DNA of 64,000 nt, from NCBI GenBank assembly GCA_046330225.1, contig JAXLTD010000005.1:186001-250000 (forward strand). Direction: 5' to 3'. Position 1 is the stretch's first letter. Every line of letters starts with the position of its first letter. The position numbers and the translations under genes are program-made. Below the pieces are notes generated by a model. That model saw only the letters and a program-made list of their open reading frames with translations, made no database searches and was not told the DNA's origin. Shown here one piece after another: positions 25,778-33,466 of this stretch. This DNA comes from CANJIV01 sp046330225 (GTDB taxonomy: Bacteria > Actinomycetota > Thermoleophilia > Solirubrobacterales > Solirubrobacteraceae).

Positions 25778-28120
25778 CTACGACCGCGGGCGCTTCTTCT
25801 CCGGGTCGTAGAAGGGGAAGCGCACGACGGTGGCGGGGATGCGCTTCTGGTGCCCGTCGAGCTTGCCGACCTCGACCTCGGTGCCGATCTCCGCGTACTG
25901 GATCGCCATCCGGCACAGGGCGATGTTCTTGCGCAGCGTCGGGCTGCGCATGCCGCTGGTGATCACGCCGATCTGGTCGCGGCCGTCGCTGCCGGGAATG
26001 TGGACGCAGTCGCCGTGGGCGGCGGTCTCGGAGCCCTCGAGCTCGAGGCCGACGAGCGTGCGCTGCGGATGGGCCTTGCGCTCGATCAGCGCGGCCTTGC
26101 CCACGAAGTCGTCCTCGACATCGAGCGCCACGGTGAAGCCGATGCCGGCCTCGAACGGGTCGACCTGGTCGTCGAACTCGTAGCCGGCGAAGACCAGGCC
26201 CGACTCGATGCGCACGAGGTCCAGCGCGCCCAGGCCCAGCGGCTTCATCCCGCGCGGCTCGCCGGCGGCCCACACCGCGTTCCACACGGCCGGGCCGTCG
26301 TCGGGGTGGCAGAAGATCTCGTAGCCCAGCTCGCCCGAGTACCCGGTGCGCGACACGACGACCGCGGTCCCGTCGTAGTCGCCGATCCGGGCCGGGGCGA
26401 ACCGGAACCACTTCAGCTCCTCCAGCTCGGGCTGGATCGGCGGCGTCCAGATGATCTCCTTGAGGATGTCGCGGCTCAGCGGGCCCTGGACGGCGATGTT
26501 GTGCAGCTCGTCGGTCGAGGGCTTGATCCACACGCGCAGCCCCAGGCGCTCGGCCAGCTTCTCGAGGTGGACGCCGTCGTAGGGGTCGCCGCCGACGAAG
26601 CGGAAGTTGTCGTCGGCCAGCCGGAACACGGTCGCGTCGTCGACCATGCCGCCCGTCTCGTTGCACATCGCCGTGTAGACGACCTGGCCGACCGCCAGCT
26701 TGCGGATGTTGCGCGTGACCGCCGCCTGCACGAACGCCTCGGCGTCCGGGCCGACGATCTCCCACTTGCGCAGCGGCGAGAGGTCCATGACCACCGCCTT
26801 CTCGCGGCACGCCCAGTACTCGGCGATCGGGCCCTCGTTGTTGAAGCAGTTCGGCAGCCAGTAGCCGCGGTAGTCGACGAAGTCGCGCGTGAGCTCCGAG
26901 GTCCGGGGGTGAAACGCGGTCTCCTTGGTCATCTGCGGTTCGGCCTCCGGGGTGACGCGATGGGCGATCGCCATCGAGAAGCGGTTCTCGGGCGAATAGA
27001 CGCGGACATGGATGTCGGTGATCTCCCAGCCGTTGGCCGGGTCGATGTCGTCCGGGCACGCCGACGAGGCGCACACGAGGTCGCTGGACGCCCGCAGGAG
27101 CACGTAGTCCCCGGGCCGCGACCATGGCTCGTCCATCACGAACTGGTGGTCGGCGTCAAAGCCCGTGTTGTAGAAGAAGTTCAGGGCCTCCCAGCCCTTG
27201 CGCCGGGCGATGCCGAACGGCGTGACCTGGCCGTTGAAGTTCTCGGTGCAGTTCACGTGGCCGGGATAGCCCATGTCCTCGTAGTACTTCGCCGTGCAGG
27301 CCAGCGCGAAGCTGTCGTGCCGGCCGACCGTGTCCTGCACCACCTCGACCAGCGGGTCCTGGTCGACGTCGAAGCACTTGCGGTACAGCCCCGGCTGCGG
27401 ATACGCAGCGCCCATCAGCGACCGCGTCGTCGTCGCATCCAGGCCGCGCTCGACGCCCTCCTGGAGCTTGCGGGCGTTGAAGGCCAGGAAGTCCGAGCAC
27501 TGGCGGCCCTGCACGTCGATGATCTGGATGTACTCGCCCGCCTTGACCTCGTAGGCGAGCGCGGAGGCCTTGTCGACGCGGATGTCGAGGCGGGGCTCGG
27601 CCAGCGGCGCGGGAAGGTCGACGGCGGGGCGCGGGAGCGGCTCGGCACGCTGGATCTCGACCGTGATCGCCGAGGCCGGCCAGCCGCCGTCGATGATCCG
27701 GCCGCCGGGCGCGGCGACGATCACGGTTGCCGCCCGGTCGGCTTCGAACTCGGCCCGCTCCCGCGGCGCCGAGTCCTGGCCGAACAGGCGGAGCGCCCCG
27801 GCATCGTGCGGGTCCAGGCCGCGGGCGTGCAGCGCGGCGAGGAACCCGTCGTCCGCGCCCGAGCGGACGAGCGCGTTGAGCACCGTCGCCGGCCCGTCCG
27901 CCGCGGCGCCGAGCGCCGCCAGGCCCTCGGCGCCGTCGGCCGTGAGTGCGGTCAGCTCGGCGAGCTGACCGCCGTGCGGGTCGACCACGGCCAGCCGGTC
28001 TCCGGGGCCGACCGAGACGGCGGTCGCCGCCCCGGGCCGCACCCAGAAGGACTCGAAGGCCGGATCGACCGGCTTGAGCCCCGGTTCGAGCAGCCGCGGC
28101 CGGCTGGTCGTGATCGCCAT
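25778..28120 (-). CDS. DUF1989-GcvT fusion: putative THF-dependent methyl/aminomethyltransferase
   Basis: A 780-aa fusion. Residues ~1-155 look like a worn first DUF1989-like unit. Residues ~165-375 are DUF1989 (urea-carboxylase-associated/carboxyguanidine deiminase family): 'AGEYIQIIDVQGRQCSDFLAFNA' and 'CTENFNGQVTPFGIAR'. Residues ~385-775 are a complete GcvT: 'CNETGGMVDDATVFRL' with the catalytic Asp pair, 'VVSRTGYSGELGYEIF', 'LGALDLVRIESGLVFAGYEF' and the C-terminal barrel. GcvT relatives move a C1 unit from an amine, ether or sulfonium to THF. It lies 10 nt after an acyl-CoA dehydrogenase gene under candidate operator B. The substrate is unknown; fusion suggests one compound is both deiminated or cleaved and demethylated. 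Confidence 0.85.
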   Translation of the reverse strand: MAITTSRPRLLEPGLKPVDPAFESFWVRPGAATAVSVGPGDRLAVVDPHGGQLAELTALTADGAEGLAALGAAADGPATVLNALVRSGADDGFLAALHARGLDPHDAGALRLFGQDSAPRERAEFEADRAATVIVAAPGGRIIDGGWPASAITVEIQRAEPLPRPAVDLPAPLAEPRLDIRVDKASALAYEVKAGEYIQIIDVQGRQCSDFLAFNARKLQEGVERGLDATTTRSLMGAAYPQPGLYRKCFDVDQDPLVEVVQDTVGRHDSFALACTAKYYEDMGYPGHVNCTENFNGQVTPFGIARRKGWEALNFFYNTGFDADHQFVMDEPWSRPGDYVLLRASSDLVCASSACPDDIDPANGWEITDIHVRVYSPENRFSMAIAHRVTPEAEPQMTKETAFHPRTSELTRDFVDYRGYWLPNCFNNEGPIAEYWACREKAVVMDLSPLRKWEIVGPDAEAFVQAAVTRNIRKLAVGQVVYTAMCNETGGMVDDATVFRLADDNFRFVGGDPYDGVHLEKLAERLGLRVWIKPSTDELHNIAVQGPLSRDILKEIIWTPPIQPELEELKWFRFAPARIGDYDGTAVVVSRTGYSGELGYEIFCHPDDGPAVWNAVWAAGEPRGMKPLGLGALDLVRIESGLVFAGYEFDDQVDPFEAGIGFTVALDVEDDFVGKAALIERKAHPQRTLVGLELEGSETAAHGDCVHIPGSDGRDQIGVITSGMRSPTLRKNIALCRMAIQYAEIGTEVEVGKLDGHQKRIPATVVRFPFYDPEKKRPRS

Positions 28121-28130
28121 GCGCCGGCGG

Positions 28131-29531
28131 CTAGGCCGAAGCCGGCTCCGACGCCGCGTCCTGGTCGGCTTGGTCCAGGAGCTGCTGGGCCAGCTCGCGC
28201 TTGGCGGAGGAGTCGAGCTTCTTCAGCTCGTTCTCGACCACGCGGCGGTTGTAGGTCTGGTTCCAGTAGTCAAGCGACTCGAATCCGAGCAGCACCGCCT
28301 TGCCGACGAACTGGCGCAGGACCTCGTTCGTCGGGCCCATGACCCAGCCGGCCTTTGCGTCGCGGACGTAGCGCTCGAGCTCCATGTCGCGCTTGTAGCC
28401 CGACCCGCCGCACGCGTGCAGCATCTTGTCGACGACGTGAGCGACGTTCTTGGCGGACTCGAACTTGATCTGCCAGGCCCAGTGGAGGTAGTCGGCGCGG
28501 GCCGTCTCGCCGACTGGGATCGTCTTCGTGTTGTCGTCGGTGGCCTGGTCCATCGCCTGGGCGACCGAGTACACGAAGAGCCGGTTGGCGTTCGTGTCCA
28601 TCACGGCCTCGCCGACGTAGTCCTGGATCGTCGGGTAGTCGGCGACGCGCATGCCCACGTCGACGTGGCGCTTGCGCGTCGTGTGGCGCTTGGCGATGTC
28701 GATCGCGCCGAGGGCAATCCCGTTCCAGCAGGAGGACGAACCGATGAGGAACCAGGGATCGACCGCCTCGTCGTTCGAGGCGGCGCCGTCGCCCTCGGGC
28801 CCGACGATCTGCTCGAGCGGAACTTCGACGTCCTCGACCTGGATCGCGCCGGACTGGTTCCCGCGCAGGCCGAGCGCGTCCCACAGGGACGGCTGGGCCT
28901 TGACGTCGTCGCCGTCGATCACGAAGACCGACAGGTCGTCGTAGCCGCTGAAGTTCGGGCTCGTCGTCTGCACGACGTAGAAGTCAGCGAAGCCGCCCGA
29001 GGTCGTCCAGGACGCCTTCTTGTTGACCTTGTAGTTCCCGTTGACGCGCTGGGCGTTCGAGGAGACCGGGTACCAGAAGTGCGAGCCGGTCTCGGGGTCC
29101 GAGTACGACAGGGTCCCGATCTTGCCGCTGTTGAGCGGGCGGATGTACTTCTCGATCAGTGCCTCGGTCGGACGCAGCATCAGGGTGGCGACGGCACCGA
29201 GGTGCATGACGTAGCACATGGCCGTCGACGCGCAGCCGTAGCGGGCGATGGTCTCGACCGCCATGCACGTGCCCACGTGGTTCTCGCCGAGACCGCCGTA
29301 CTCCTCCGGCACGGTGAGGCCGAGGAAGCCGTGCTCGCCGAGCAGTTCGAGGTTGCGCCGCGGGTAGAGCAGCTCGTCGTCGGAGCGCTTGGCGTTCGCG
29401 CGCATCTCCGACGCGCAGAGCCCGATGAGCGTCTCCCGGAGCTCCTTCTGGCGGTCGGTGAGGACCCAATCGGGGTCCCAGTCGTATCCGAGTCCCCAGA
29501 AGGGCTCGCCGCCCCATGTCTTCTCCGACAT
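28131..29531 (-). CDS. Acyl-CoA dehydrogenase family protein
   Basis: A 466-aa flavoprotein of the ACAD fold: 'LGEHGFLGLTVPEEYGGLGENHVGTCMAVETIARYG' (N-terminal helices), 'SYSDPETGSHFWYPVS' (FAD strand, atypical), and the C-terminal helical part 'KMLHACGGSGYKRDMELERYVRDAKAGWVMGPTNEVLRQF'. In MCAD-type enzymes the catalytic Glu lies in 'YEGT'; here that spot reads 'VMGPT', so the base is elsewhere or the reaction differs. ATG 29531 is preceded by GAGAGGAGAGGGA. It is first in an operon with the DUF1989-GcvT gene. It may oxidise a CoA-bound intermediate or act as a nitroalkane/amine-oxidase-like member. Confidence 0.85.
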   Translation of the reverse strand: MSEKTWGGEPFWGLGYDWDPDWVLTDRQKELRETLIGLCASEMRANAKRSDDELLYPRRNLELLGEHGFLGLTVPEEYGGLGENHVGTCMAVETIARYGCASTAMCYVMHLGAVATLMLRPTEALIEKYIRPLNSGKIGTLSYSDPETGSHFWYPVSSNAQRVNGNYKVNKKASWTTSGGFADFYVVQTTSPNFSGYDDLSVFVIDGDDVKAQPSLWDALGLRGNQSGAIQVEDVEVPLEQIVGPEGDGAASNDEAVDPWFLIGSSSCWNGIALGAIDIAKRHTTRKRHVDVGMRVADYPTIQDYVGEAVMDTNANRLFVYSVAQAMDQATDDNTKTIPVGETARADYLHWAWQIKFESAKNVAHVVDKMLHACGGSGYKRDMELERYVRDAKAGWVMGPTNEVLRQFVGKAVLLGFESLDYWNQTYNRRVVENELKKLDSSAKRELAQQLLDQADQDAASEPASA

Positions 29532-29562
29532 TCCCTCTCCTCTCGGCCCCAACGGCACGGTC

Positions 29563-29582
29563 TTGGACAAATGGGTGCAAAG
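29563..29582. promoter_or_regulatory. Candidate C1-regulon operator, site B (acyl-CoA dehydrogenase-GcvT operon)
   Basis: TTGGACAAATGGGTGCAAAG is the best inverted repeat of the set (TTGnAC ... GTnCAA). It lies 32-51 bp upstream of the acyl-CoA dehydrogenase start. A further half-site TTGTACC follows nearby. Confidence 0.5.
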
Positions 29583-29640
29583 CGGGTTGTACCGCGCGGG
29601 GCGGGTCCTTGTCTACCGGCGAGGTGCCCGGACGTCCCGG

Positions 29641-30162
29641 CTACCCGGAAGGCGGGGCGTGCGGCCCGCCGGGGGCGTCGCTCTCGACGCACCAGACGAG
29701 GCAGGTCGCGTCGCGGCGCAGCTCGGCGGCGGCCCGGCGGAGCCGCCGCGGCTTCACCAGCGTCCGATCCGGACCGAACACGAGCAGGCCGGCGTCCTTC
29801 TCGGTCACGACCTCGAGGATCGCGCGGACCGGCCGCTGCGTTGCCACCCGCAGGTGCTCGGTGTGCAGGCCCAGCGCGGCGGCCCGCGCGGCGGTGGCGC
29901 GCACCGCGTCGACGTCCTCCTCGTGGGGCAGGATCGCCGCGCCGGGACCGCCGAGCGCGAGCGCCCGCGGGTAGGGGGGCAGGCGGGCGAAGTTCGCGAT
30001 CACGAGCGGCACGCCGGCCTCGATGGCGCTGTCGATGGCCATGCGCTCGGCGCTCGGGTCGACCCGGACCGAGAGTGTGGCGAGCACCACGGGGCGCGCG
30101 CGCGACGGAGGGGCGTCGTGTCGAGCCCCGCTGCGCCGGCGGTCCTTGGTTTTGAGCGCCAT
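29641..30162 (-). CDS. Universal stress protein-like protein
   Basis: A 173-aa Usp-fold protein without an obvious ATP loop: basic N-terminus (1-22), then 'PVVLATLSVRVDPSAERMAIDSAIEAGVPLVIANF', 'ALGLHTEHLRVATQRPVRAILEVVTEKDAGLLVFGPD' and 'RRDATCLVWCVES'. It is divergent from the second APC permease (212 bp between starts). It repeats the permease-Usp pairing seen at 5.7-7.9 kb, which suggests a functional link between these transporters and Usp proteins. The short tail is Pro/Gly-rich. Confidence 0.7.
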   Translation of the reverse strand: MALKTKDRRRSGARHDAPPSRARPVVLATLSVRVDPSAERMAIDSAIEAGVPLVIANFARLPPYPRALALGGPGAAILPHEEDVDAVRATAARAAALGLHTEHLRVATQRPVRAILEVVTEKDAGLLVFGPDRTLVKPRRLRRAAAELRRDATCLVWCVESDAPGGPHAPPSG

Positions 30163-30320
30163 CCGTCCCCTCCTGGGCCATGGTACGCGCGCAGCGGGCC
30201 GGCGGATGCCTGTCCAGCCGCCGCGGCCTTCCGCCGGACCACGCGGCAGGATGCTGCCGATCTGGACCGCGCGGCCATTGCATTCGCGTCGGCCGGCGTG
30301 GTAGAAGGGCCACCGCGTCT

Positions 30321-30340
30321 CTGGACGAATTGGTACGGAG
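30321..30340. promoter_or_regulatory. Candidate C1-regulon operator, site E (APC permease 2)
   Basis: CTGGACGAATTGGTACGGAG lies 35-54 bp upstream of the permease GTG start. The left half and centre (GGAC-AAT-GGTAC) match the other sites; the last CAA is changed to CGG. Confidence 0.4.
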
Positions 30341-30374
30341 ACGGATCAGCGCACTACGAAGGGGAGGCGGAGTA

Positions 30375-31871
30375 GTGGCAACTGCCCAAGTCGAGGAGCG
30401 GCAACTCCTCAAGTCGATGGCCTGGTGGGACGGCTTCGTCGTCTCCCTGGCCAACCCGGGATTCCTGATCGCCGCCCTCGGCGGGTCGATCGGGGCGCTC
30501 GGAACCACCGGCGCGGTGGTGCTCTGGACGATCTCGATCTGTCTCGGCGCCCTGCAGAACAACCTCTACGCCGAGATGGCGACGATGTTCCCGCACAAGT
30601 CCGGGGGCATCGCGCTCTACGCCCACGAGGCGTGGCGCAAGTACACGAACTTCATCGGCCCCATCGCCACGTTCGGCTATTGGATGGGCTGGTCGGTCGT
30701 GCTCTCCATCAACGGCCTGATCGTCGGCACGCTCGTCGTGGCCGAGTGGTTCCCCGATGCGTCCTGGGCGACCGGCGACCAGACCGGCACCGGGTTCGGC
30801 TTGAACTGGCCGATCGTCATCGGGCTCGTCGCGATCGTCGCGGTGTGGCTGTTCAACATCTTCGGGGTCCGCCCGGCGGTGTGGTTCGGCTACATCACGG
30901 GCGGCCTGCTCGTGATCCCGGCCTTCGTGCTGATGTTCCTGCCGTACGTCACGGGCGACTGGTCGTCGTCGAACATGGAGTGGGATGTCGGGGCGAACGG
31001 AGGCTTGGCCCTTGCGCTCACCTGGCTCTACTTCATGTGCTGGTCCTCGTACGGGATCGAGGCGGTGGCGTCGTTTGCGCCGGAGTACCACTCGACCGAG
31101 GTGGACACGCCGCTGGCGCTGCGCGCGTCAGCCCTGTTCTCCGTCGTGGTCTACGTGCTGCTGCCCCTCGGGGTCGGCGGCACCCTCGGCACCGAGGCGA
31201 TCGCGAAGGACACGACGTTCATCGCGTTCTACACGCAGGCCTTCGACACGCTCGTCGGCAGCGCGCTGGGGAACGTGATGATCTTCTGCTTGGTGGCCGG
31301 CCTGATCCTGTCGATGAACACGGCGACGATGGACGGATCCAGAGCCCTGTACGGGATCGCCCGGGACGGAATGACGATCAAGCAGTTCGGCACCCTGAAC
31401 AAGTGGCACGTGCCCGGGACGGCGATGACGCTGGACATGATCATCAACGTCCTGCTCATCCTGTTCTTCCACGGGGTGATCGAGATCCTGGCGGTCTCGA
31501 ACATCGGCTACGTGTTCGCCACCTGCTGCGCGCTCTTCGGCTACGTGCTGCTGCGCAAGGACAGGCCGAACTGGCCGCGCCCGATCAGATACGGCAGTCC
31601 GTGGGTGGTGCTGGCGTTCCTGCTCGGGGTCGTCAACACGGTGTTCCTGATCGCCGGCGGGTTCATCTACTCGGGCGGCTTCCTGGGGATCGACGGCTAC
31701 GGCTACGGCTGGGACAAGACCCGCACGGGCCTGATCGTGATGGCGATCGCGTTCCTGCTGTACCTGTACCGCCACATCGTTCAGGACAAGACGGGGATCC
31801 GGTTCCGGGACAAGATCCCGCAGACCCCCGAGGAGGAGGCCGCCCAGGCGGCGGCGGCACCCGCCACGTAG
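30375..31871 (+). CDS. APC-superfamily amino acid/amine permease 2
   Basis: A 498-aa membrane protein with about 12 transmembrane segments. The APC start 'MAWWDGFVVSLANPGFLIAALGGSIG' and 'LYAEMATMFPHKSGGIALYAHEAW' match TM1-TM2, and the conserved mid-region 'YGIEAVASFAPEYHSTEVDTPLALRAS' matches the E-x-x-x-P loop. GTG 30375 is chosen because GGGGAGGCGGAG precedes it; upstream in-frame starts read through low-quality sequence. It has only modest similarity to permease 1. It is likely an importer for the compound degraded by the adjacent GcvT/FAD oxidase genes. Two strong hairpins follow the stop. Confidence 0.87.
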   Translation: MATAQVEERQLLKSMAWWDGFVVSLANPGFLIAALGGSIGALGTTGAVVLWTISICLGALQNNLYAEMATMFPHKSGGIALYAHEAWRKYTNFIGPIATFGYWMGWSVVLSINGLIVGTLVVAEWFPDASWATGDQTGTGFGLNWPIVIGLVAIVAVWLFNIFGVRPAVWFGYITGGLLVIPAFVLMFLPYVTGDWSSSNMEWDVGANGGLALALTWLYFMCWSSYGIEAVASFAPEYHSTEVDTPLALRASALFSVVVYVLLPLGVGGTLGTEAIAKDTTFIAFYTQAFDTLVGSALGNVMIFCLVAGLILSMNTATMDGSRALYGIARDGMTIKQFGTLNKWHVPGTAMTLDMIINVLLILFFHGVIEILAVSNIGYVFATCCALFGYVLLRKDRPNWPRPIRYGSPWVVLAFLLGVVNTVFLIAGGFIYSGGFLGIDGYGYGWDKTRTGLIVMAIAFLLYLYRHIVQDKTGIRFRDKIPQTPEEEAAQAAAAPAT

Positions 31872-31877
31872 ACGTGC

Positions 31878-31907
31878 GGCGGCAGCGCCGTTGCCCGCGC
31901 TGCCGCC
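31878..31907 (+). terminator. Strong hairpin after APC permease 2
   Basis: GGCGGCAGCGC (31878-31888) pairs perfectly with GCGCTGCCGCC (31897-31907), with an 8-nt loop, 6 nt after the stop codon. It is GC-only with no U-tract, as usual in this group. Confidence 0.65.
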
Positions 31908-31925
31908 CCGCGACGTTCCGCCTCT

Positions 31926-31958
31926 CCGGGGCGGGGGCCGCTGCGGCTCCCGCCCCGG
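31926..31958 (+). terminator. Second nested hairpin
   Basis: CCGGGGCGGG (31926-31935) pairs with CCCGCCCCGG (31949-31958). An inner GCCGC/GCGGC stem extends it. It may be a back-up terminator and, with the first hairpin, bidirectional between the convergent permease and membrane-protein genes. Confidence 0.5.
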
Positions 31959-31970
31959 TGTGCGTTCTCG

Positions 31971-32080
31971 TGCGCATTTGCCACCGGATCGGTGGCTGAG
32001 GCGCGCAGGATCGGGCGGTCGGGGCCCCCGGGCCGTTCTCGGGCGCGTTTGCCACCGGATCGGTGGCTGAGGCGCGCAGG
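31971..32080. repeat. Second locus of the 71-bp-spaced palindromic repeat
   Basis: Two copies of GCCACCGGATCGGTGGC (31980-31996 and 32051-32067), each followed by TGAGGCGCGCAGG, are exactly 71 bp apart. The same core and tail, with the same spacing, occur three times at 25452-25664. Here the intervening sequence differs, so the core and its tail are what is conserved. Confidence 0.8.
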
Positions 32081-32097
32081 TTCGGCTGGCCTGCCGC

Positions 32098-32613
32098 CTA
32101 CGGCCCCTGCGGCCGCAGTTCCCAGCGAGGGAGTTCGGCGATGGCCTTGCGGTAGGCCTTGCGGTGCAGCGGCCGGATGACCATGAACCACGACATGAGC
32201 GCCACCGGCAGCAGCAGGAACATGCTGAAGAGGTTCCCCGTGAGCGTGAAGAAGATCGCCATCCCGAGCGTGAGCAGGCCGAGCCCGATCGGGAGGAGCC
32301 GGAACTTGAACTGCGTCTTGCGGATGTGCTCGTAGTCCCCCTTCGGGATCTGCTCGGTGTCCCAGATGCGCCCGCAGGTCTCGCAGGTCCAGCGGTCGCC
32401 GTACTTGAGGTCGCGCTTCTCCCCGCACTCGCACGTCACCGCGATCGGGGGCCCGCGCAGGACGGTCCCGGGCGCCTCGTGGCCCAGCCGCTCGCGCTCG
32501 GACCACGGCGTGCGCTTGGGCCGGCCGAAGCGGCCGCGAGGACGCGCCGCCGGGGCGTCGAGCTCGGCGGACCCGTCGGCGCCGGCCGCGCGGGCGCGCG
32601 CGCGCTTACCCAT
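32098..32613 (-). CDS. Zinc-ribbon membrane protein of unknown function
   Basis: A 171-aa protein. Residues ~1-50 are basic and low-complexity. Residues ~58-88 contain a four-Cys zinc ribbon ('VTCECGEKRDLKYGDRWTCETCG'; Cys pairs C-E-C and C-E-T-C). Two transmembrane helices follow ('LLPIGLGLLTLGMAIFFTL' and 'FSMFLLLPVALMSWFMVI'), then a short basic tail. It is conserved-hypothetical in look; no function is recognised. It is convergent with APC permease 2 and lies 54 bp downstream of the IclR gene on the same strand. Confidence 0.75.
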   Translation of the reverse strand: MGKRARARAAGADGSAELDAPAARPRGRFGRPKRTPWSERERLGHEAPGTVLRGPPIAVTCECGEKRDLKYGDRWTCETCGRIWDTEQIPKGDYEHIRKTQFKFRLLPIGLGLLTLGMAIFFTLTGNLFSMFLLLPVALMSWFMVIRPLHRKAYRKAIAELPRWELRPQGP

Positions 32614-32667
32614 CGGTGCTCCGGTGCCAGGCCATGCGCGGCATCGTAGACCGCCCGGCGCGCGCGG

Positions 32668-33423
32668 TCAGCCGCCGAGGGCGCGGGCGATCGCGGCGGC
32701 GGCGGCCAGGAGGTCCGGAAGGGCCGCCGCGCGGCGGCCGGCATCGAACCGTCCGGCGGGGCCCTGGACGCCGATGATCGCGGCGAGGGAGCCGTCCCGG
32801 GCACGGACCGGCGCGGCGAGCGCCGCCAGGTCGGGCTCGCGCTCGCCGACCGACTCCGCGTGGCCGCGCCGCCGGGTCGCGTCGACGTCGGCGGCCAGCG
32901 CCGCCGGGTCCGTGATCGTCGCCGGCGTGAACGTCTCGAGCGGGGTCTCCGGCAGCGGCGCGTCGCCGAAGGCCAGCATTGCCTTGCCCGTCGCGGTGGC
33001 GTGCAGCACGCTGGGGCGGCCCAGCCGGGCGACGCTCACCACGCTGGACGGCGCCGGGACGAAGTCGACCGTGACCGCCTCGCCGCCGCCGGGGAGGGAG
33101 AGCGTGACCGACTCGCCGGTGGCCTCGGCGAGCGTGCGGAGGTGCGGGCGCGCGACGTCGCGCACGTCGAGGCCGGCGAGCGCGCCCTCCGACAGGGCGA
33201 CCAGGTGCAGGCCGAGCCGCCACGGGCCGTCGGCTGCTTCGCGGCGCACGAGCCCGCCGTCCGCGAGGGTCGCAAGGAGCCGCGACGCGGTGGCCGGACT
33301 CGCGCCGATGCGACGGGCCGCCTCGTTGGTCCCCAGCCCGCCGGGCGCGGCGGCCAGCGCGTCGAGCAGCGCGATGGCGCGTTGCACCGACGCCTGGGGC
33401 CTGTATGATCCGGCGGCAGCCAT
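32668..33423 (-). CDS. IclR-family transcriptional regulator
   Basis: A 251-aa regulator: winged helix-turn-helix at residues ~8-65 ('SVQRAIALLDALAAAPGGLGTNEAARRIGASPATASRLLATL', key HTH residues A-R-R-I-G-A-S) and an IclR effector domain ('RDVARPHLRTLAEATGESVTLSL', 'GRPSVLHATATGKAMLAF'). ATG 33423 is the natural start. The gene is divergent from the FAD oxidase operon across 43 bp. That gap holds three alternating GGCAA/TTGCC half-sites, so autoregulation and control of the oxidase operon are likely. The ligand is unknown. Confidence 0.9.
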   Translation of the reverse strand: MAAAGSYRPQASVQRAIALLDALAAAPGGLGTNEAARRIGASPATASRLLATLADGGLVRREAADGPWRLGLHLVALSEGALAGLDVRDVARPHLRTLAEATGESVTLSLPGGGEAVTVDFVPAPSSVVSVARLGRPSVLHATATGKAMLAFGDAPLPETPLETFTPATITDPAALAADVDATRRRGHAESVGEREPDLAALAAPVRARDGSLAAIIGVQGPAGRFDAGRRAAALPDLLAAAAAIARALGG

Positions 33424-33425
33424 GT

Positions 33426-33450
33426 GGCAACAGTATTGCCGATAAGGCAA
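33426..33450. promoter_or_regulatory. Candidate IclR operator: GGCAA-N5-TTGCC-N5-GGCAA
   Basis: Three half-sites (33426-33430, 33436-33440, 33446-33450) alternate in orientation at exactly 10-bp steps, one DNA turn, filling the space between the IclR start and the FAD oxidase start. Two overlapping inverted repeats result. This is seen directly; binding by the adjacent IclR protein is inferred. Confidence 0.55.
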
Positions 33451-33466
33451 CGGAAGGGAAATCGTC

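Noticed and set aside
25438..27125. Long open frames through and beside the 71-bp repeats on the minus strand
   Set aside because: They have Arg/Ala/Pro-rich composition, no domain, and follow the repeat unit or shadow the GcvT gene. GC-rich DNA gives such frames by chance.
25452..32080. CRISPR-like arrangement of short repeats and spacers
   Set aside because: Only 2-3 units per locus, spacers at the first locus are identical to each other, and no cas genes are present. A palindromic tandem repeat explains it better.
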